This document shows positions 33,734 through 44,941 of a stretch of DNA of 45,139 nucleotides, piece by piece. Source of the stretch: Paludibacter sp. GTDB taxonomy: Bacteria; Bacteroidota; Bacteroidia; Bacteroidales; Paludibacteraceae. Where the stretch lies: positions 1-45,139 of the forward strand of contig JARKQF010000216.1 of NCBI GenBank assembly GCA_029973975.1, read 5' to 3'. The notes beneath the pieces are model-generated. The model saw nothing but the letters and a program-made list of their open reading frames with translations. It made no database searches and was not told the origin of the DNA. Every line of letters starts with the position of its first letter. The first letter of the stretch is position 1. The position numbers and the translations under genes are program-made.

Positions 33734-34087
33734 ATGAACAATCTTTCTCTTTTTTTTACGGTTTTTTTAGCCGGAATAACGCTCGTAGTAGCAGGCCTGG
33801 GAATGGCAATACTTTTATCACCCAAGTCTTTCAATTTGCAGAAAGGTGAACCTTATGAATGTGGGATTCCCACTCACGGCACTTCCTGGATGCAATTTAA
33901 AGCTGGGTATTATTTATACGCTATTCTTTATCTTATGTTCGACGTGGAAACAATTTTCCTTTTCCCCTGGGCTACTATCGTCCGGGAATTAGGGTTTCCG
34001 GGTCTGACAAGTATTTTGTTCTTTTTAATCATTTTAGCATTAGGACTGGCTTATGCCTGGAGGAAAGGAGTATTACAGTGGAAATAA
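33734..34087 (+). CDS. nuoA: NADH-quinone oxidoreductase subunit A
   Basis: 117 residues from MNNLSLFF. An ATG at 33665 would add 23 residues ahead of the usual start and lies before the likely promoter. Three membrane segments. The conserved loop [13 protein letters not shown] and the motif [20 protein letters not shown] identify the subunit. NuoA is part of the membrane arm near the quinone site of complex I. It is the first gene of the nuo operon; its stop overlaps the nuoB start by 10 bp. Confidence 0.94.
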   Translation: MNNLSLFFTVFLAGITLVVAGLGMAILLSPKSFNLQKGEPYECGIPTHGTSWMQFKAGYYLYAILYLMFDVETIFLFPWATIVRELGFPGLTSILFFLIILALGLAYAWRKGVLQWK

Positions 34088-34656
34088 AAAAAACGCGTAT
34101 AAAAGGTATTCCGACGGAAGAATTTAATGACAATGAATACCTCGAAAAGTATATTGAAGAATTAAATGCCAACGGAGTAAATGTAGTATTGTCTACGGTT
34201 GACGATATGATAAACTGGGGCCGTTCTAACTCCTTATGGCCACTGATATTTGCCACGAGTTGCTGTGGCATAGAGTTCATGTCGGCAGCAGCAGCACACC
34301 ATGACATAGCAAGGTTTGGTATGGAAGTAACCCGTAACAGTCCGCGACAGGCCGACCTGATGGTGGTAGCAGGCACTATTGTTCACAAAATGGCTCCACT
34401 GCTTAAACGGGTATACGACCAGATGGCTGAACCGAAATACGTGCTCGCCATGGGTGGATGTGCCATTTCAGGCGGTCCGTTCGTCGGTTCGTACCACGTA
34501 GTGAATGGAGTGGATGAGATTTTCCCTGTTGACGTGTACGTACCCGGCTGTCCCCCTCGTCCCGAAGCCTTGTTTTACGGACTTATGCAGTTACAACGAA
34601 AAATTAAAGCCGAACATTTTTTACAGGGCCGGAAATCAAAGAAAACAAGCCGGTAA
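34078..34656 (+). CDS. nuoB: NADH-quinone oxidoreductase subunit B
   Basis: 192 residues with a GTG start at 34078, overlapping the nuoA stop and preceded by AGGAAAGGAG (34061-34070), a rare strong Shine-Dalgarno for this phylum. The N2 iron-sulfur cluster ligands are C62 and C63 (SCCGIEF), C128 (GGCAISGG) and C158 (PGCPPRPEA). NuoB passes electrons to quinone through cluster N2 next to NuoD. Length is in the normal range, with a somewhat long N-terminus. Confidence 0.95.
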   Translation: MEIKKTRIKGIPTEEFNDNEYLEKYIEELNANGVNVVLSTVDDMINWGRSNSLWPLIFATSCCGIEFMSAAAAHHDIARFGMEVTRNSPRQADLMVVAGTIVHKMAPLLKRVYDQMAEPKYVLAMGGCAISGGPFVGSYHVVNGVDEIFPVDVYVPGCPPRPEALFYGLMQLQRKIKAEHFLQGRKSKKTSR

Positions 34657-34672
34657 TATTGCAACAAAAGTT

Positions 34673-36304
34673 ATGGAACAGATACAAAAACTGATTAAAG
34701 AACAATTTCCCGACATAGACATAGAAGAAGGAGATATATTGAGAATTAAGGTTACTCCTAAACAATTTCGACCGGTTATTGATGCCCTGTATCATTATAA
34801 AAATCTTCCATTCGATTTTTTGAAATACATGATCGGTACCGATGAAGGTGAAATTCTGCGGGTATCATATATCTTGTCATCCTCCGTAAATCCGGCTGTC
34901 GATATTATGGTTATCACAGGCACTGACAACCGGGAGAACCCTCTATTATACACTGTTACCGATTTTTACGACACAGCTCAATTCAATGAGCGGGAAATTT
35001 ACGCGTTACTGGGAATCCGTTTTATCAATAATCCCGACATGCGGAAATTCTTTCTGAATCAGGACTGGGTGGGCTACCCCCTTCGGAAAGATTACGATCC
35101 AAATCCGGCATTAAATCCGGTCTCGGTTGAAAGTCGCGATATTATTGACACTTCTTTTGTAATCAGAGAAATGCCGGATGGTACCATTAATGAGGAGGTT
35201 ATACGAATCTTTAATGAAGATGATTATATTATCAACATTGGTCCACAGCACCCTTCCACACATGGTGTGATGCACTTTCGCACAGCCCTGGATGGTGAAG
35301 TGGTAAAGAAAATAGATGTCCACAGCGGATATATTCACAGGGGGATTGAAAAACTGAGTGAAGACCTGATGTATCCACAGATTTTACATTTCACCGACAG
35401 GCTCGACTATCTTTCAGCCAATATAAACCGCCATGCCTTGTGTATGTGTGTGGAAAAAGCCGCAGGAATAGAGGTTCCGGAAAGGGCACAATACATCCGG
35501 ACCATCATGGATGAATTAAACAGAATAGATTCACATTTACTCGCCTGGTCGGCACATACCAATGATCTGGGTGCCACAACTGCTTTTATTTACGGCATGC
35601 GTGAACGTGAAATCATTCTCGATATTTTTGAGAAAATTTGTGGCGGTCGACTGATTATCAATCAAAACGTGATTGGTGGCGTGATGTTCGATATATATCC
35701 GGAGTTTCAAAAAGATGTCAAAAACTTTATCCCATACATGCGTTCGAAATTAAAAGAATACGACCGGTTCTTCTCACACAATATCATTGCATTAGGACGT
35801 ATGAAAAATGTGGGGATACTGAATATTAAGGATGCGATCAGTCATGCGGTAACCGGTCCCGCTGGTCGTGCCTCAGGCTGGTCGTGCGATGTACGCAAAT
35901 ACAATCCTTACGCACTTTACGACAAAGTGGAGTTTCGTGAAATCATTCGTACGGAAAGTGATTCATACGCGCGTTATCTGAACCGGCTGGACGAAATAGA
36001 GGAGTCATTGCATATTATAGAACAATTAATAGATAATATTCCTGAAGGAGAATACTGTGCTAAGACAAAAGCAGTAATCAGACTGCCCGAAGGTGAATAC
36101 TATCAGAACGTAGAAGCTGGAAAAGGTTTATTTGGCGTGTATATCGAAAGCCGTGGCGACAAAACACCTTACCGGTTAAAATTCCGTTCGCCTTCAATGT
36201 CATTGGTAGCTGTTATGCCGTTGATATGCAAGGGCGAGAAAATCTCCGACTTTATTGGTATCGGTGGCTCTATGGACTATGTGATTCCGGACATAGACAG
36301 ATGA
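34673..36304 (+). CDS. nuoCD: NADH-quinone oxidoreductase fused subunit C/D
   Basis: 543 residues from MEQIQKLI (16 bp after nuoB; an earlier ATG in frame, at 34505, lies inside nuoB and is rejected). Residues about 1-165 are the 30-kDa NuoC part with [11 protein letters not shown] and [10 protein letters not shown]. From about 185 it is the 49-kDa NuoD part with [13 protein letters not shown], the quinone-site region and DIDR at the C-terminus. The C/D fusion is common in Bacteroidota and Enterobacteria. It carries the quinone-binding site with NuoB. Confidence 0.95.
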   Translation: MEQIQKLIKEQFPDIDIEEGDILRIKVTPKQFRPVIDALYHYKNLPFDFLKYMIGTDEGEILRVSYILSSSVNPAVDIMVITGTDNRENPLLYTVTDFYDTAQFNEREIYALLGIRFINNPDMRKFFLNQDWVGYPLRKDYDPNPALNPVSVESRDIIDTSFVIREMPDGTINEEVIRIFNEDDYIINIGPQHPSTHGVMHFRTALDGEVVKKIDVHSGYIHRGIEKLSEDLMYPQILHFTDRLDYLSANINRHALCMCVEKAAGIEVPERAQYIRTIMDELNRIDSHLLAWSAHTNDLGATTAFIYGMREREIILDIFEKICGGRLIINQNVIGGVMFDIYPEFQKDVKNFIPYMRSKLKEYDRFFSHNIIALGRMKNVGILNIKDAISHAVTGPAGRASGWSCDVRKYNPYALYDKVEFREIIRTESDSYARYLNRLDEIEESLHIIEQLIDNIPEGEYCAKTKAVIRLPEGEYYQNVEAGKGLFGVYIESRGDKTPYRLKFRSPSMSLVAVMPLICKGEKISDFIGIGGSMDYVIPDIDR

Positions 36305-36368
36305 TTTCAATCCGGAATTTCTCATTTTCCGTTTATTATTAAATGCTTCATCTCAACATAGTTTTTTT

Positions 36369-37481
36369 ATGTTATTAAATTATAGTCAACCATTAGAGCT
36401 TAACAAGTTAACAAGTCGCATCGATGCTGCTTTGCATGCGGCATTGCCCGAATTCTGGGCCGTAGTCATTGAGTTGGTTCTGGTGGGAATCCTCCTCATT
36501 GCAACTTACGCGTTGTTGGCTGTTGTTTTAATTTATGTGGAACGAAAAATAACGGCATTCTTTCAGGCACGTATCGGTCCGAATCGCGTTGGGAAATACG
36601 GGATTTTCCAGACAGTAGCAGACGTAACGAAAATTCTGATTAAAGAAATCATTCACATCAACCGGATTGATAAATTTCTTTTTTACACGGCTCCGTTTTT
36701 TATCATCGGAGCTTCGATTATGGCATTCGGAGCTATTCCATTCGGACAGGGGCTTCAGGCAGTGGATTTCAATATCGGTGTGCTGTATGTTATATCGGTT
36801 TCTTCATTAGGTATTATCGGGGTATTACTTGCCGGTTGGTCAAGTAACAATAAATACTCGATGATTGGCGCCATGCGTAGTGGAGCACAATTTGTCAGCT
36901 ACGAATTGTCGGCCGGCATTGCGCTCATGACTATGGTGGTGCTTTCAGGAACCATGCAATTAAGTACCATGGTCGAAAGCCAGCGATATTGCTGGAATAT
37001 CTTCAACGGACATTTACCTGCACTGGTAGCATTTATTATTTATCTTATTTCCGGTCATGCTGAAACCAACCGGGGACCTTTCGACCTTCCTGAAGCCGAA
37101 TCGGAACTTACAGCAGGTTATCACACCGAATATTCCGGTCTGCAATTCGGTTTTTTCTATCTGGCCGAATACCTGAATATGTTCATTATAGCATCGATTG
37201 GTGCCACCGTGTTTTTGGGAGGTTGGATGCCATTGCAAATAAACGGATGGGAAAGCTTTAATCAATTAATGTGGTTTATACCGTCCTATTTATGGTTTTT
37301 CGGAAAAGTAGCGGTTCTGATTTTCTTCAGTTTATGGGTGCGTTGGTCATTTCCACGACTCCGTATCGACCAGCTCCTCAATCTGGAATGGAAATACCTG
37401 CTGCCAATCAATTTAGTTAACTTATTGGTTATGGTTATACTTGTATTAACCGGTCTTACACTTACCGATATTTTTAAATAA
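36369..37481 (+). CDS. nuoH: NADH-quinone oxidoreductase subunit H
   Basis: 370 residues with about eight to nine membrane segments. Family signatures: [26 protein letters not shown], the loop [43 protein letters not shown] and [16 protein letters not shown]. NuoH links the quinone site to the proton-pumping arm. It follows nuoCD after 64 bp on the same strand. Confidence 0.96.
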   Translation: MLLNYSQPLELNKLTSRIDAALHAALPEFWAVVIELVLVGILLIATYALLAVVLIYVERKITAFFQARIGPNRVGKYGIFQTVADVTKILIKEIIHINRIDKFLFYTAPFFIIGASIMAFGAIPFGQGLQAVDFNIGVLYVISVSSLGIIGVLLAGWSSNNKYSMIGAMRSGAQFVSYELSAGIALMTMVVLSGTMQLSTMVESQRYCWNIFNGHLPALVAFIIYLISGHAETNRGPFDLPEAESELTAGYHTEYSGLQFGFFYLAEYLNMFIIASIGATVFLGGWMPLQINGWESFNQLMWFIPSYLWFFGKVAVLIFFSLWVRWSFPRLRIDQLLNLEWKYLLPINLVNLLVMVILVLTGLTLTDIFK

Positions 37482-37488
37482 TAAGAAA

Positions 37489-38007
37489 ATGAGAACCTTT
37501 TCAGAATATTTAAGGGATATGTTCTCAGGGATAAGGTCGTTGCTTAGCGGGCTTTCAATTACCTGGAAAGAACTTTGGACTAAAAAAGTAACCCGTCAGT
37601 ATCCGGAAAACAGAGATACACTCGTTATATCGGAGCGTTTCAGAGCCGAACTCGTGATGCCGCATGACGAAAATAATGAGCATGCCTGTACCGCCTGTGG
37701 CATCTGTCAGATAAACTGTCCGAATGGCACTATAAATGTCATTTCACGCACAACAGAAACTGAGGATGGCAAAAAGAAGAAAGAACTTGACAGGTATGTA
37801 TATAACCTGGGAACTTGTACTTTTTGTAACCTCTGTGTTATTACTTGCCCTTCTGATGCCATCGTGTTCTCGAATAATTTTGAAAACGCGACTTTCACAC
37901 GGAATAAGCTGGTCAAACAACTAAACCATGAAGGTTCCAGGTTGCGGGAAAAGAAGCCAATAAAAAAGGCTGGAAATGAAGCCGAAAAAGATAGTCAAAC
38001 TGCATAA
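37489..38007 (+). CDS. nuoI: NADH-quinone oxidoreductase subunit I (2x[4Fe-4S])
   Basis: 172 residues. Two ferredoxin-type motifs: C67, C70, C73, C77 in CTACGICQINCP, and C110, C113, C116, C120 in CTFCNLCVITCP. They bind the N6a and N6b clusters. The C-terminal tail is Lys-rich. It starts 7 bp after nuoH. In the absence of nuoEFG this subunit is the probable entry point for electrons from a donor other than NADH. Confidence 0.95.
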   Translation: MRTFSEYLRDMFSGIRSLLSGLSITWKELWTKKVTRQYPENRDTLVISERFRAELVMPHDENNEHACTACGICQINCPNGTINVISRTTETEDGKKKKELDRYVYNLGTCTFCNLCVITCPSDAIVFSNNFENATFTRNKLVKQLNHEGSRLREKKPIKKAGNEAEKDSQTA

Positions 38008-38042
38008 AACTTATGCTATCCACGGAGAATAATATCTAAATT

Positions 38043-38549
38043 ATGATGATAAAAGAAATTATATTTTATATACTTGCGCTGGTCATTACCGTTTTCTCGA
38101 TTATGGCTGTTAGTTCAAGGCGCCTGATACGTTCGGCAACTTACCTGTTATTCGTATTGCTTGCCACGGCTGGACTGTATCTTTTACTCGACTATCACTA
38201 TCTTTTCGCCGTACAGATTGCGGTTTATGCCGGTGGTATCATGGTGCTTTTCATTTTTGCTATTTTACTTACGCAAAAACCTGGTAAGAATATCACTCCC
38301 GAACCTTTATTCCAGCGTGTTATGGCGATTCTGCTTTCCGGTACAGGGTTAATTTTTTGTGGTGTTATCATCTATAAAAATGTCAGCAAAGTTTATCACT
38401 ATGTCGAATCAGCTGAAATACCTGTAAAAGAAATCGGGACCACGCTGATGGGTACGGGTAAATATGAATATATACTACCCTTTGAGGCAATCAGTATTAT
38501 GTTGCTCGCGTGTATTGTGGGAGCAATTATGATAGCCCGTAAGCGATAA
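38043..38549 (+). CDS. nuoJ: NADH-quinone oxidoreductase subunit J
   Basis: 168 residues with five membrane segments. Motif VQIAVYAGGIMVLFIFAILL is the NuoJ hallmark, and LLACIVGAIMIARK is the usual C-terminal end. ATG codons at 38043 and 38046 are both possible. It lies between nuoI and nuoK as in most nuo operons. Confidence 0.93.
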   Translation: MMIKEIIFYILALVITVFSIMAVSSRRLIRSATYLLFVLLATAGLYLLLDYHYLFAVQIAVYAGGIMVLFIFAILLTQKPGKNITPEPLFQRVMAILLSGTGLIFCGVIIYKNVSKVYHYVESAEIPVKEIGTTLMGTGKYEYILPFEAISIMLLACIVGAIMIARKR

Positions 38550-38581
38550 TAAAATGTACTTAACAACATAATTCCAAAACA

Positions 38582-38953
38582 ATGGGAGCAATTTTTGATA
38601 ATTTCGGTTCAGGCGTCATTCCGTTGGAAGGTTATATTTTTGTAAGCCTTATCATGTTTTTTGCCGGCATTTATGGTTTTCTTTCGCGTAAAAGTCTGTT
38701 GATGATTCTCATCTCAATTGAGATGATTTTAAATTCGGCTGATATAAACTTTGCAGCTTTCAATCGCTATTTGTATCCCGACCAAATGGAAGGGTTCTTT
38801 TTTGCCTTGTTCACTATTGCCATCTCGGCCTGCGAAACAGCTGTGGCTATTGCCATTGTAATCAATATTTACCGGAATCTGAACAATGTGGAAGTGGACA
38901 GCCTGCACGAACTGCAGGAGCCGGAACCTTCCGAAACGAAGGTGGATCTTTAA
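38582..38953 (+). CDS. nuoK: NADH-quinone oxidoreductase subunit K
   Basis: 123 residues with three membrane segments. The conserved middle ILISIEMILNSADINFAAF carries the proton-pathway Glu, and ALFTIAISACETAVAIAIVINIYR carries the second Glu. Slightly longer than the common 100-105 residues because of an acidic C-terminal tail (LQEPEPSETKVDL). It is 10 bp before nuoL. Confidence 0.95.
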   Translation: MGAIFDNFGSGVIPLEGYIFVSLIMFFAGIYGFLSRKSLLMILISIEMILNSADINFAAFNRYLYPDQMEGFFFALFTIAISACETAVAIAIVINIYRNLNNVEVDSLHELQEPEPSETKVDL

Positions 38954-38963
38954 ATAATACAGC

Positions 38964-40871
38964 ATGGAATATACATTATACATACTGATTCTGCCCCTGC
39001 TGAGTTTTGTGGTGCTCGGGCTTATGGACACAAAATGGAAACCTGTGGTAGCCGGAACTGTCGGCACAGCAATACTGACCATAGTAACTGCACTCTCTTA
39101 TTACACTGCCTGGGAATATTTTTCAACGGCCAACCTGAATGGTACGTATCAAAAAATTATCGCCTTCAACACGGTCTGGGTGCAATTCAATGAACACCTG
39201 CACATCGACATGGGTATTTTACTTGATCCCATTTCTGTCATGATGCTGGTGGTGATTTCAACGGTTTCGTTGATGGTACACATCTATAGCCTGGCTTATA
39301 TGAAAGGCGAACGTGGATTTGAACGCTATTATGCATTTTTATCGCTGTTCAGCTTTGCAATGCTCGGATTGGTGGTTTCTACCAATATTTTCCAGATGTA
39401 TATGTTCTGGGAAATGGTTGGTCTATCATCTTATCTGCTGATTGGTTTTTACTACACCAAACCCGAGGCTGTGGCTGCATCGAAAAAGGCATTCATCGTG
39501 ACGCGTTTTGCTGATTTAGGGTTTTTGATTGGTATTTTAATTCTTTCTTATTATACTAAAACATTTGATTTCGGCATATTAACTTCGTGTGATGCCAACG
39601 TGTTTGCTTCGTTTTCGGGTGTGACATTTATGGGTGCTTCGGCTTTAAGCTGGGCGATGGCGCTTATCTTCATCGGAGGAGCCGGAAAATCGGCTATGTT
39701 CCCGCTTCACATTTGGTTGCCTGATGCCATGGAAGGACCTACGCCAGTATCGGCTTTAATACATGCGGCTACCATGGTAGTGGCAGGCGTTTTTTTAGTT
39801 GCCCGCCTGTTTCCGGTCTACATCACATTCACACCTGAAGTATTACATGGCATTGCTTACGTGGGCGCATTCACTTCTTTGTTTGCTGCTGTCATTGCCA
39901 TTGTACAAACCGATATAAAACGTGTTCTTGCTTTTTCAACCATTTCGCAAATCGGATTTATGATGGTAGCACTGGGTGTTTCAGGATATGGCGGACAAGC
40001 AGGTACCGGATACATGGCATCGATGTTCCACCTGTTTACACATGCCATGTTTAAAGCGCTGCTTTTCCTAGGTGCCGGCTCTATCATCCACGCTGTACAC
40101 AGCAATGAAATGACGCAAATGGGAGGTTTGAAGAAATTTTTACCGGTTACGCGCTGGACTTTCCTCATAGCCTGTCTGGCCATAGCCGGGATTCCTCCTT
40201 TTTCAGGATTCTTCAGTAAAGATGAAATACTGGCTGCCACGATGCATTTTAGCCCGGGGCTGGGAGTGATAATGACTTTTACGGCCGGACTTACCGCTTT
40301 TTATATGTTCCGCTTGTATTACCGGATTTTCCACGGAAAAAAATATCAAACTACAAACGGACATACACCTCACGAATCGCCCGTTGCCATGACTTTGCCT
40401 TTGGTGTTTTTAGGTGTGGTAACTATTTTCGCCGGTTTTATACCTTTCGGAAAGTTTGTATCGAGCGATGGCGGATATTATCACATCCATATTGACCCCA
40501 CCATTGCAACGATAAGTGTTGTTGTGGCATTGGCTGGTATCGGTCTGGCTACCTGGCTGTATCGGAAGGAAAATGATGCTTCTGCTGCTGTTGCCCATAA
40601 ATTCAATACAATATACCGGGCAGCTTATCATCGTTTCTATATTGATGAACTGTATTTGTTTATTACGAAAAAAATAATCTTTAAACGAATATCCTCTCCT
40701 GTTGCATGGTTCGACCGGCATATTGTTGATGGTACGATGAACGGGTTAGCTTCTGTAACACAGTGGGTTTCTCTGAAAATCAAGGGATTCCAGAGTGGAA
40801 AAATACAACATTATGCTTTCGTTATTTTACTCGGAACACTGATTATTGCAGCAATTGTCATTTTTATTTAA
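38964..40871 (+). CDS. nuoL: NADH-quinone oxidoreductase subunit L
   Basis: 635 residues, the largest antiporter-like proton pump of complex I, with about 16 membrane segments. Signatures: MFWEMVGLSSYLLIGFYY, SAMFPLHIWLPDAMEGPTPVSALIHAATMV, and FSTISQIGFMMVALG. The C-terminal part contains the long lateral helix region. It is encoded between nuoK and nuoM. Confidence 0.95.
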   Translation: MEYTLYILILPLLSFVVLGLMDTKWKPVVAGTVGTAILTIVTALSYYTAWEYFSTANLNGTYQKIIAFNTVWVQFNEHLHIDMGILLDPISVMMLVVISTVSLMVHIYSLAYMKGERGFERYYAFLSLFSFAMLGLVVSTNIFQMYMFWEMVGLSSYLLIGFYYTKPEAVAASKKAFIVTRFADLGFLIGILILSYYTKTFDFGILTSCDANVFASFSGVTFMGASALSWAMALIFIGGAGKSAMFPLHIWLPDAMEGPTPVSALIHAATMVVAGVFLVARLFPVYITFTPEVLHGIAYVGAFTSLFAAVIAIVQTDIKRVLAFSTISQIGFMMVALGVSGYGGQAGTGYMASMFHLFTHAMFKALLFLGAGSIIHAVHSNEMTQMGGLKKFLPVTRWTFLIACLAIAGIPPFSGFFSKDEILAATMHFSPGLGVIMTFTAGLTAFYMFRLYYRIFHGKKYQTTNGHTPHESPVAMTLPLVFLGVVTIFAGFIPFGKFVSSDGGYYHIHIDPTIATISVVVALAGIGLATWLYRKENDASAAVAHKFNTIYRAAYHRFYIDELYLFITKKIIFKRISSPVAWFDRHIVDGTMNGLASVTQWVSLKIKGFQSGKIQHYAFVILLGTLIIAAIVIFI

Positions 40872-40898
40872 ACACAGTACGCTTAAAATATTGAACTT

Positions 40899-42386
40899 AT
40901 GAATTTCTTGTCAATATTCGTTATTATCCCTTTGATTACGCTGCTTGCGCTATATGCCGCCCGCAATAGAAAGCAAATCAATCTGATAGCGGCAACGGGA
41001 GCCACACTTTTATTAATTCTTTCCGGGATACTAACTTACCTGTATCTGCATGAAAGAGCAATGGGTAACGACAGTCTGATGCTTTTCAGAGCAGACATTT
41101 TGTGGTATGCTCCGTTTAATATATATTACTCGGTAGGTGTTGACGGCGTTTCTGTGGCCATGCTTATACTGACTTCTATAATCATGTTTACCGGCGTTTT
41201 TGCATCCTGGCGTATCGATCCGCTTCCGAAAGAATTCTTCCTGTGGTTTTTCCTCTTATCTTCGGGCGTTTATGGCTTTTTTATCACCATAGATTTGTTC
41301 AGCATGTTCATGTTCTATGAAATTGCACTGATACCCATGTATCTGCTTATCGGCATCTGGGGAACGGGGCGGAAAGAGTATTCTGCAATGAAACTAACCC
41401 TGATGTTGATGGGGGGATCGGCTTTATTGCTCGTGAGCATACTTGGTATTTATTATTTCTCAGGTGGCGATACCATGAACCTGCTTGAAATCGCACAAAG
41501 ACATATTCCGGTTGAGGTACAACGCTATCTTTTCCCACTCACATTCATGGGATTCGGAGTACTTGGCGCACTATTTCCTTTTCATACCTGGTCGCCCGAC
41601 GGACACGCCTCTGCACCAACTGCCGTATCGATGCTTCATGCTGGCGTTTTAATGAAATTAGGCGGTTATGGTGCATTTAGGGTGGCCATCTATCTGATGC
41701 CTGAAGCTGCACATGAACAAGCATGGATATTTTTGATACTTACAGGAATAAGCGTGATCTACGGAGCATTCTCGGCTGTTGTACAAACAGACCTGAAATA
41801 TATCAACGCCTATTCTTCGGTAAGCCATTGTGGCTTGGTACTTTTTGCTATCCTGATGATGAACGGAACTGCCATGACGGGCGCTGTTATGCAAATGTTG
41901 TCGCACGGATTGATGACGGCTTTGTTTTTTGCCCTTATCGGGATGATCTACGGAAGAACACATACCCGGCTGATTACAGAAATGGGTGGATTGATGAAGA
42001 TAATGCCGTTCCTGGGCGTAAGTTATGTGATTGCCGGTTTAGCTTCGCTCGGATTGCCTGGGTTGAGCGGCTTTGTGGCGGAAATGACAATTTTTGTCGG
42101 CGCATTCCAGGAAAGTGATACATTGCACCGGATTCTAACGATCGTAGCTGTTACTTCCATTGTAATAACCGCGGTTTATATCCTGCGCGTAGTCGGAAAA
42201 ATTCTGTATGGGAAAGTACAAAATCCGCAACACGAAACATTGAGCGATGCTACCTGGTGGGAACGCATTTCAGTGGTAACGCTGATCATCGCGATTGTTG
42301 CTCTCGGATCGCTGCCTTTGTGGATTTCTGACATGATACAAAACAGCATCGTGCCTATTGTAGGTAAGTTGATGGCTGCTTTATAA
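40899..42386 (+). CDS. nuoM: NADH-quinone oxidoreductase subunit M
   Basis: 495 residues, an antiporter-like pump with about 14 membrane segments. Motifs: MFYEIALIPMYLLIGIWG, FPFHTWSPDGHASAPTAVSMLHAGVLMKLGGYG, NAYSSVSHCGLVLF, and GLPGLSGFVAEM. It follows nuoL by 27 bp and precedes nuoN by 30 bp. Confidence 0.95.
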   Translation: MNFLSIFVIIPLITLLALYAARNRKQINLIAATGATLLLILSGILTYLYLHERAMGNDSLMLFRADILWYAPFNIYYSVGVDGVSVAMLILTSIIMFTGVFASWRIDPLPKEFFLWFFLLSSGVYGFFITIDLFSMFMFYEIALIPMYLLIGIWGTGRKEYSAMKLTLMLMGGSALLLVSILGIYYFSGGDTMNLLEIAQRHIPVEVQRYLFPLTFMGFGVLGALFPFHTWSPDGHASAPTAVSMLHAGVLMKLGGYGAFRVAIYLMPEAAHEQAWIFLILTGISVIYGAFSAVVQTDLKYINAYSSVSHCGLVLFAILMMNGTAMTGAVMQMLSHGLMTALFFALIGMIYGRTHTRLITEMGGLMKIMPFLGVSYVIAGLASLGLPGLSGFVAEMTIFVGAFQESDTLHRILTIVAVTSIVITAVYILRVVGKILYGKVQNPQHETLSDATWWERISVVTLIIAIVALGSLPLWISDMIQNSIVPIVGKLMAAL

Positions 42387-42416
42387 GTTTTTACGAACAA
42401 GATTTTACTTCAGAAT

Positions 42417-43835
42417 ATGAATTATTCAGCTTTTTTACAATTGCACGATGAACTGTCACTATTGGTGGTGATGGTAATTCTATTGACTTTCGACATAAGT
42501 GTTTCAATCAGGAGAGGACGATATATTCAACCTTTAGCTATTGTTTTGCTCACAATACATACGCTGCTGAATGCTTTCCCTCGTGATGCCTTCGAAGTAG
42601 CCGGCGGCATGTATCAGTATTTTCCCATGCACACCTATGTGAAAACCATCCTGAACATCGGGACGATAATCGTGTTTCTGCAGGCTAATAAATGGCTGAA
42701 TAATAAGGACAGCATGATTCGGCGGGGAGAGTTTTACTTCATCACGCTGAGCACTTTGTTTGGACTCTATATCATGTTATCGGCAGGTCACTTCCTGTTG
42801 TTCTTTATCGGCATTGAAATGGCCTCTATACCTATGGCCACTCTGGTTGCGTTTAACAAATATCAGCATAAATCAGCCGAAGCAGGAGCCAAGTTCATTC
42901 TTTCTTCCGTATTTGCTTCAGGCATTTCGCTATACGGAATATCCATGATTTACGGCACAACAGGCACCCTGTATTTCGATGATTTATCACCGTTAATAAC
43001 CGGAGGTTCCATGCAAATTATGTCGTTTGTGTTTTTTGCCGTAGGTTTATTTTTCAAAATATCATTGGTGCCTTTTCATCTATGGACACCCGATGTTTAT
43101 GAAGGTGCACCAACACCTGTAACAGCCTATCTTTCTGTAGTGTCAAAAGGAGCTGCAGCCTTCGTTTTATTCACACTTTTTACGAGGGTTTTCGGAAATC
43201 TGATTGAAGAGTGGCAATCTATTCTGTACGGTTTGATTATAATCAGCATTACACTTGCCAATGTTTTTGCCATACGTCAGCAAAACATCAAACGTTTCAT
43301 GGCATTCTCATCGATTTCACAGGCGGGTTATCTGATGCTGGGGGTAATTAGTGCGAGTACCACCGGTATGAGTTCACTGGTTTATTATGTTTTGGTATAC
43401 CTCTTTTCCAATCTGGCCATATTCGGAGTTATTGCCATCATCGAAAACCACACGGGCAAAGTAGCAATTAAAGATTACAACGGACTATATCAAACCAATC
43501 CAAAATTAAGTGCAATCATGATGTTTGCCTTATTCTCACTTGCTGGTATTCCTCCTTTTGCCGGTTTCTTCAGTAAGTTTTTCATTTTTGCGGCAGCCGC
43601 TGAACAAGGTTTTTACGTGTTGGTATTTATTGCATTGCTGAACACGATTATCTCCCTGTATTATTATTTACTGATTGTGAAGGCTATGTTCTTACGCAAA
43701 TCAGACGAGCCTATCGAACGAATCGCAAGTGATATTCCGGCACGTATCAGTTTAGTGATTTGCCTATTGGCCATCGTTTTCGCGGGCTTACTAAGTGCTG
43801 TTTATCAACAAATAGCTTCACACAGTTTCATATAA
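42417..43835 (+). CDS. nuoN: NADH-quinone oxidoreductase subunit N
   Basis: 472 residues, the third antiporter-like pump. Motifs: [69 protein letters not shown] and [15 protein letters not shown]. It closes the operon. No terminator hairpin is visible in the 77 bp before the TerC gene, so read-through is possible. Confidence 0.95.
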   Translation: MNYSAFLQLHDELSLLVVMVILLTFDISVSIRRGRYIQPLAIVLLTIHTLLNAFPRDAFEVAGGMYQYFPMHTYVKTILNIGTIIVFLQANKWLNNKDSMIRRGEFYFITLSTLFGLYIMLSAGHFLLFFIGIEMASIPMATLVAFNKYQHKSAEAGAKFILSSVFASGISLYGISMIYGTTGTLYFDDLSPLITGGSMQIMSFVFFAVGLFFKISLVPFHLWTPDVYEGAPTPVTAYLSVVSKGAAAFVLFTLFTRVFGNLIEEWQSILYGLIIISITLANVFAIRQQNIKRFMAFSSISQAGYLMLGVISASTTGMSSLVYYVLVYLFSNLAIFGVIAIIENHTGKVAIKDYNGLYQTNPKLSAIMMFALFSLAGIPPFAGFFSKFFIFAAAAEQGFYVLVFIALLNTIISLYYYLLIVKAMFLRKSDEPIERIASDIPARISLVICLLAIVFAGLLSAVYQQIASHSFI

Positions 43836-43912
43836 GATATCAATTTTTTATTCACACAAGGCATTAATCACGACAAAATATTAAACATAGCAAAATAATC
43901 TATTAATTTTTT

Positions 43913-44887
43913 ATGGAACTCAGTATCGGATATTGGATTGGTTTTTTTGTGTTTGTAGTCGTAATGCTTCTGCTCGACTTATTGGTTTTTCATAAAAAAG
44001 ATGAAACCATCAAGGTGAAATCTGCTTTGTACTGGAGTGCCTTTTGGATTGGACTCGCTCTGGTTTTCAATGTTGCAATCTATTTAGTCAGCAACCAAAT
44101 GTGGGGAAAAGAAATTGCCTCACAAAAGGCTATGGAATTCTTCACAGCATACGTAATTGAGAAATCGCTCAGTGTCGACAATCTCTTTGTATTCTTGATG
44201 ATATTCAGCTTCTTTACTATCGGAGAAAAATATCAACACAGAATTTTGTTCTGGGGAATTATAGGAGCTATCGTTATGCGCGCACTTTTCATTTTTGCCG
44301 GCGTAGCGCTGATTGAAAAATTCACCTGGGTAATGTATGTGTTCGGTGCATTTCTGGTTTATACCGGAATTCACATGTTATTTAAAAAAGAGGATGAGAA
44401 AGATTTCAACCCCGATAAAAATATTGTCATACGGATTTTCCGGAAAATTATGCCTGTTAGCAATGATACGACCGAAACAAGTTTCTTCGTACGCAAGAAC
44501 AACATACTTTACGCAACCCGGTTTTTCATCGTGCTACTCTTGATCGAAGCCTCTGATCTTATATTTGCGATCGACTCTATTCCGGCTGTTCTTTCCATCT
44601 CAAAAGATCCCTTTATCGTGTACACATCGAATATCTTTGCCATTCTGGGATTACGTTCTTTGTATTTTGCCCTAAACGGCGTAATGCAGTATTTTCGTTA
44701 CCTTAAATATGCACTTGCATTTATTCTCTCGTTTATCGGTATCAAAATGTGTATAAATGAATATTCCAATGAATTTGGTTATACTTTTCATATCAGCACA
44801 ACTACTTCACTTGGTGTAATTGCTTTCGCACTGGCAATATCAATTATTGCATCTGTTATAGTTAGCAGAAAAAATTTGCCCATTTAA
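43913..44887 (+). CDS. TerC family integral membrane protein (Alx-like)
   Basis: 324 residues with about nine membrane segments. Family motifs with conserved acids: VIEKSLSVDNLFVF (E83, D89), LLIEASDLIFAIDSIPA, and NIFAILGLRSLYFAL. TerC proteins are linked to tellurite resistance and, for Alx/MeeY-type members, to manganese export and metal loading of secreted proteins. No other ter gene is nearby, so a metal or pH homeostasis role is more likely than tellurite resistance. It follows nuoN by 77 bp. Confidence 0.92.
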   Translation: MELSIGYWIGFFVFVVVMLLLDLLVFHKKDETIKVKSALYWSAFWIGLALVFNVAIYLVSNQMWGKEIASQKAMEFFTAYVIEKSLSVDNLFVFLMIFSFFTIGEKYQHRILFWGIIGAIVMRALFIFAGVALIEKFTWVMYVFGAFLVYTGIHMLFKKEDEKDFNPDKNIVIRIFRKIMPVSNDTTETSFFVRKNNILYATRFFIVLLLIEASDLIFAIDSIPAVLSISKDPFIVYTSNIFAILGLRSLYFALNGVMQYFRYLKYALAFILSFIGIKMCINEYSNEFGYTFHISTTTSLGVIAFALAISIIASVIVSRKNLPI

Positions 44888-44941
44888 AATAATTCGATTT
44901 ATTTTGCGTTTCATTAATAAGTCTATTAAATTGTTTTATTA

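Noticed and set aside
34505..34672. N-terminal extension of nuoCD inside nuoB
   Set aside because: It overlaps the nuoB coding sequence in another frame; the NuoC domain starts at 34673.
43913..44887. Tellurite-resistance (ter) operon
   Set aside because: Only a TerC-family gene is present; no terA, terB, terD or terZ neighbour exists in the window.
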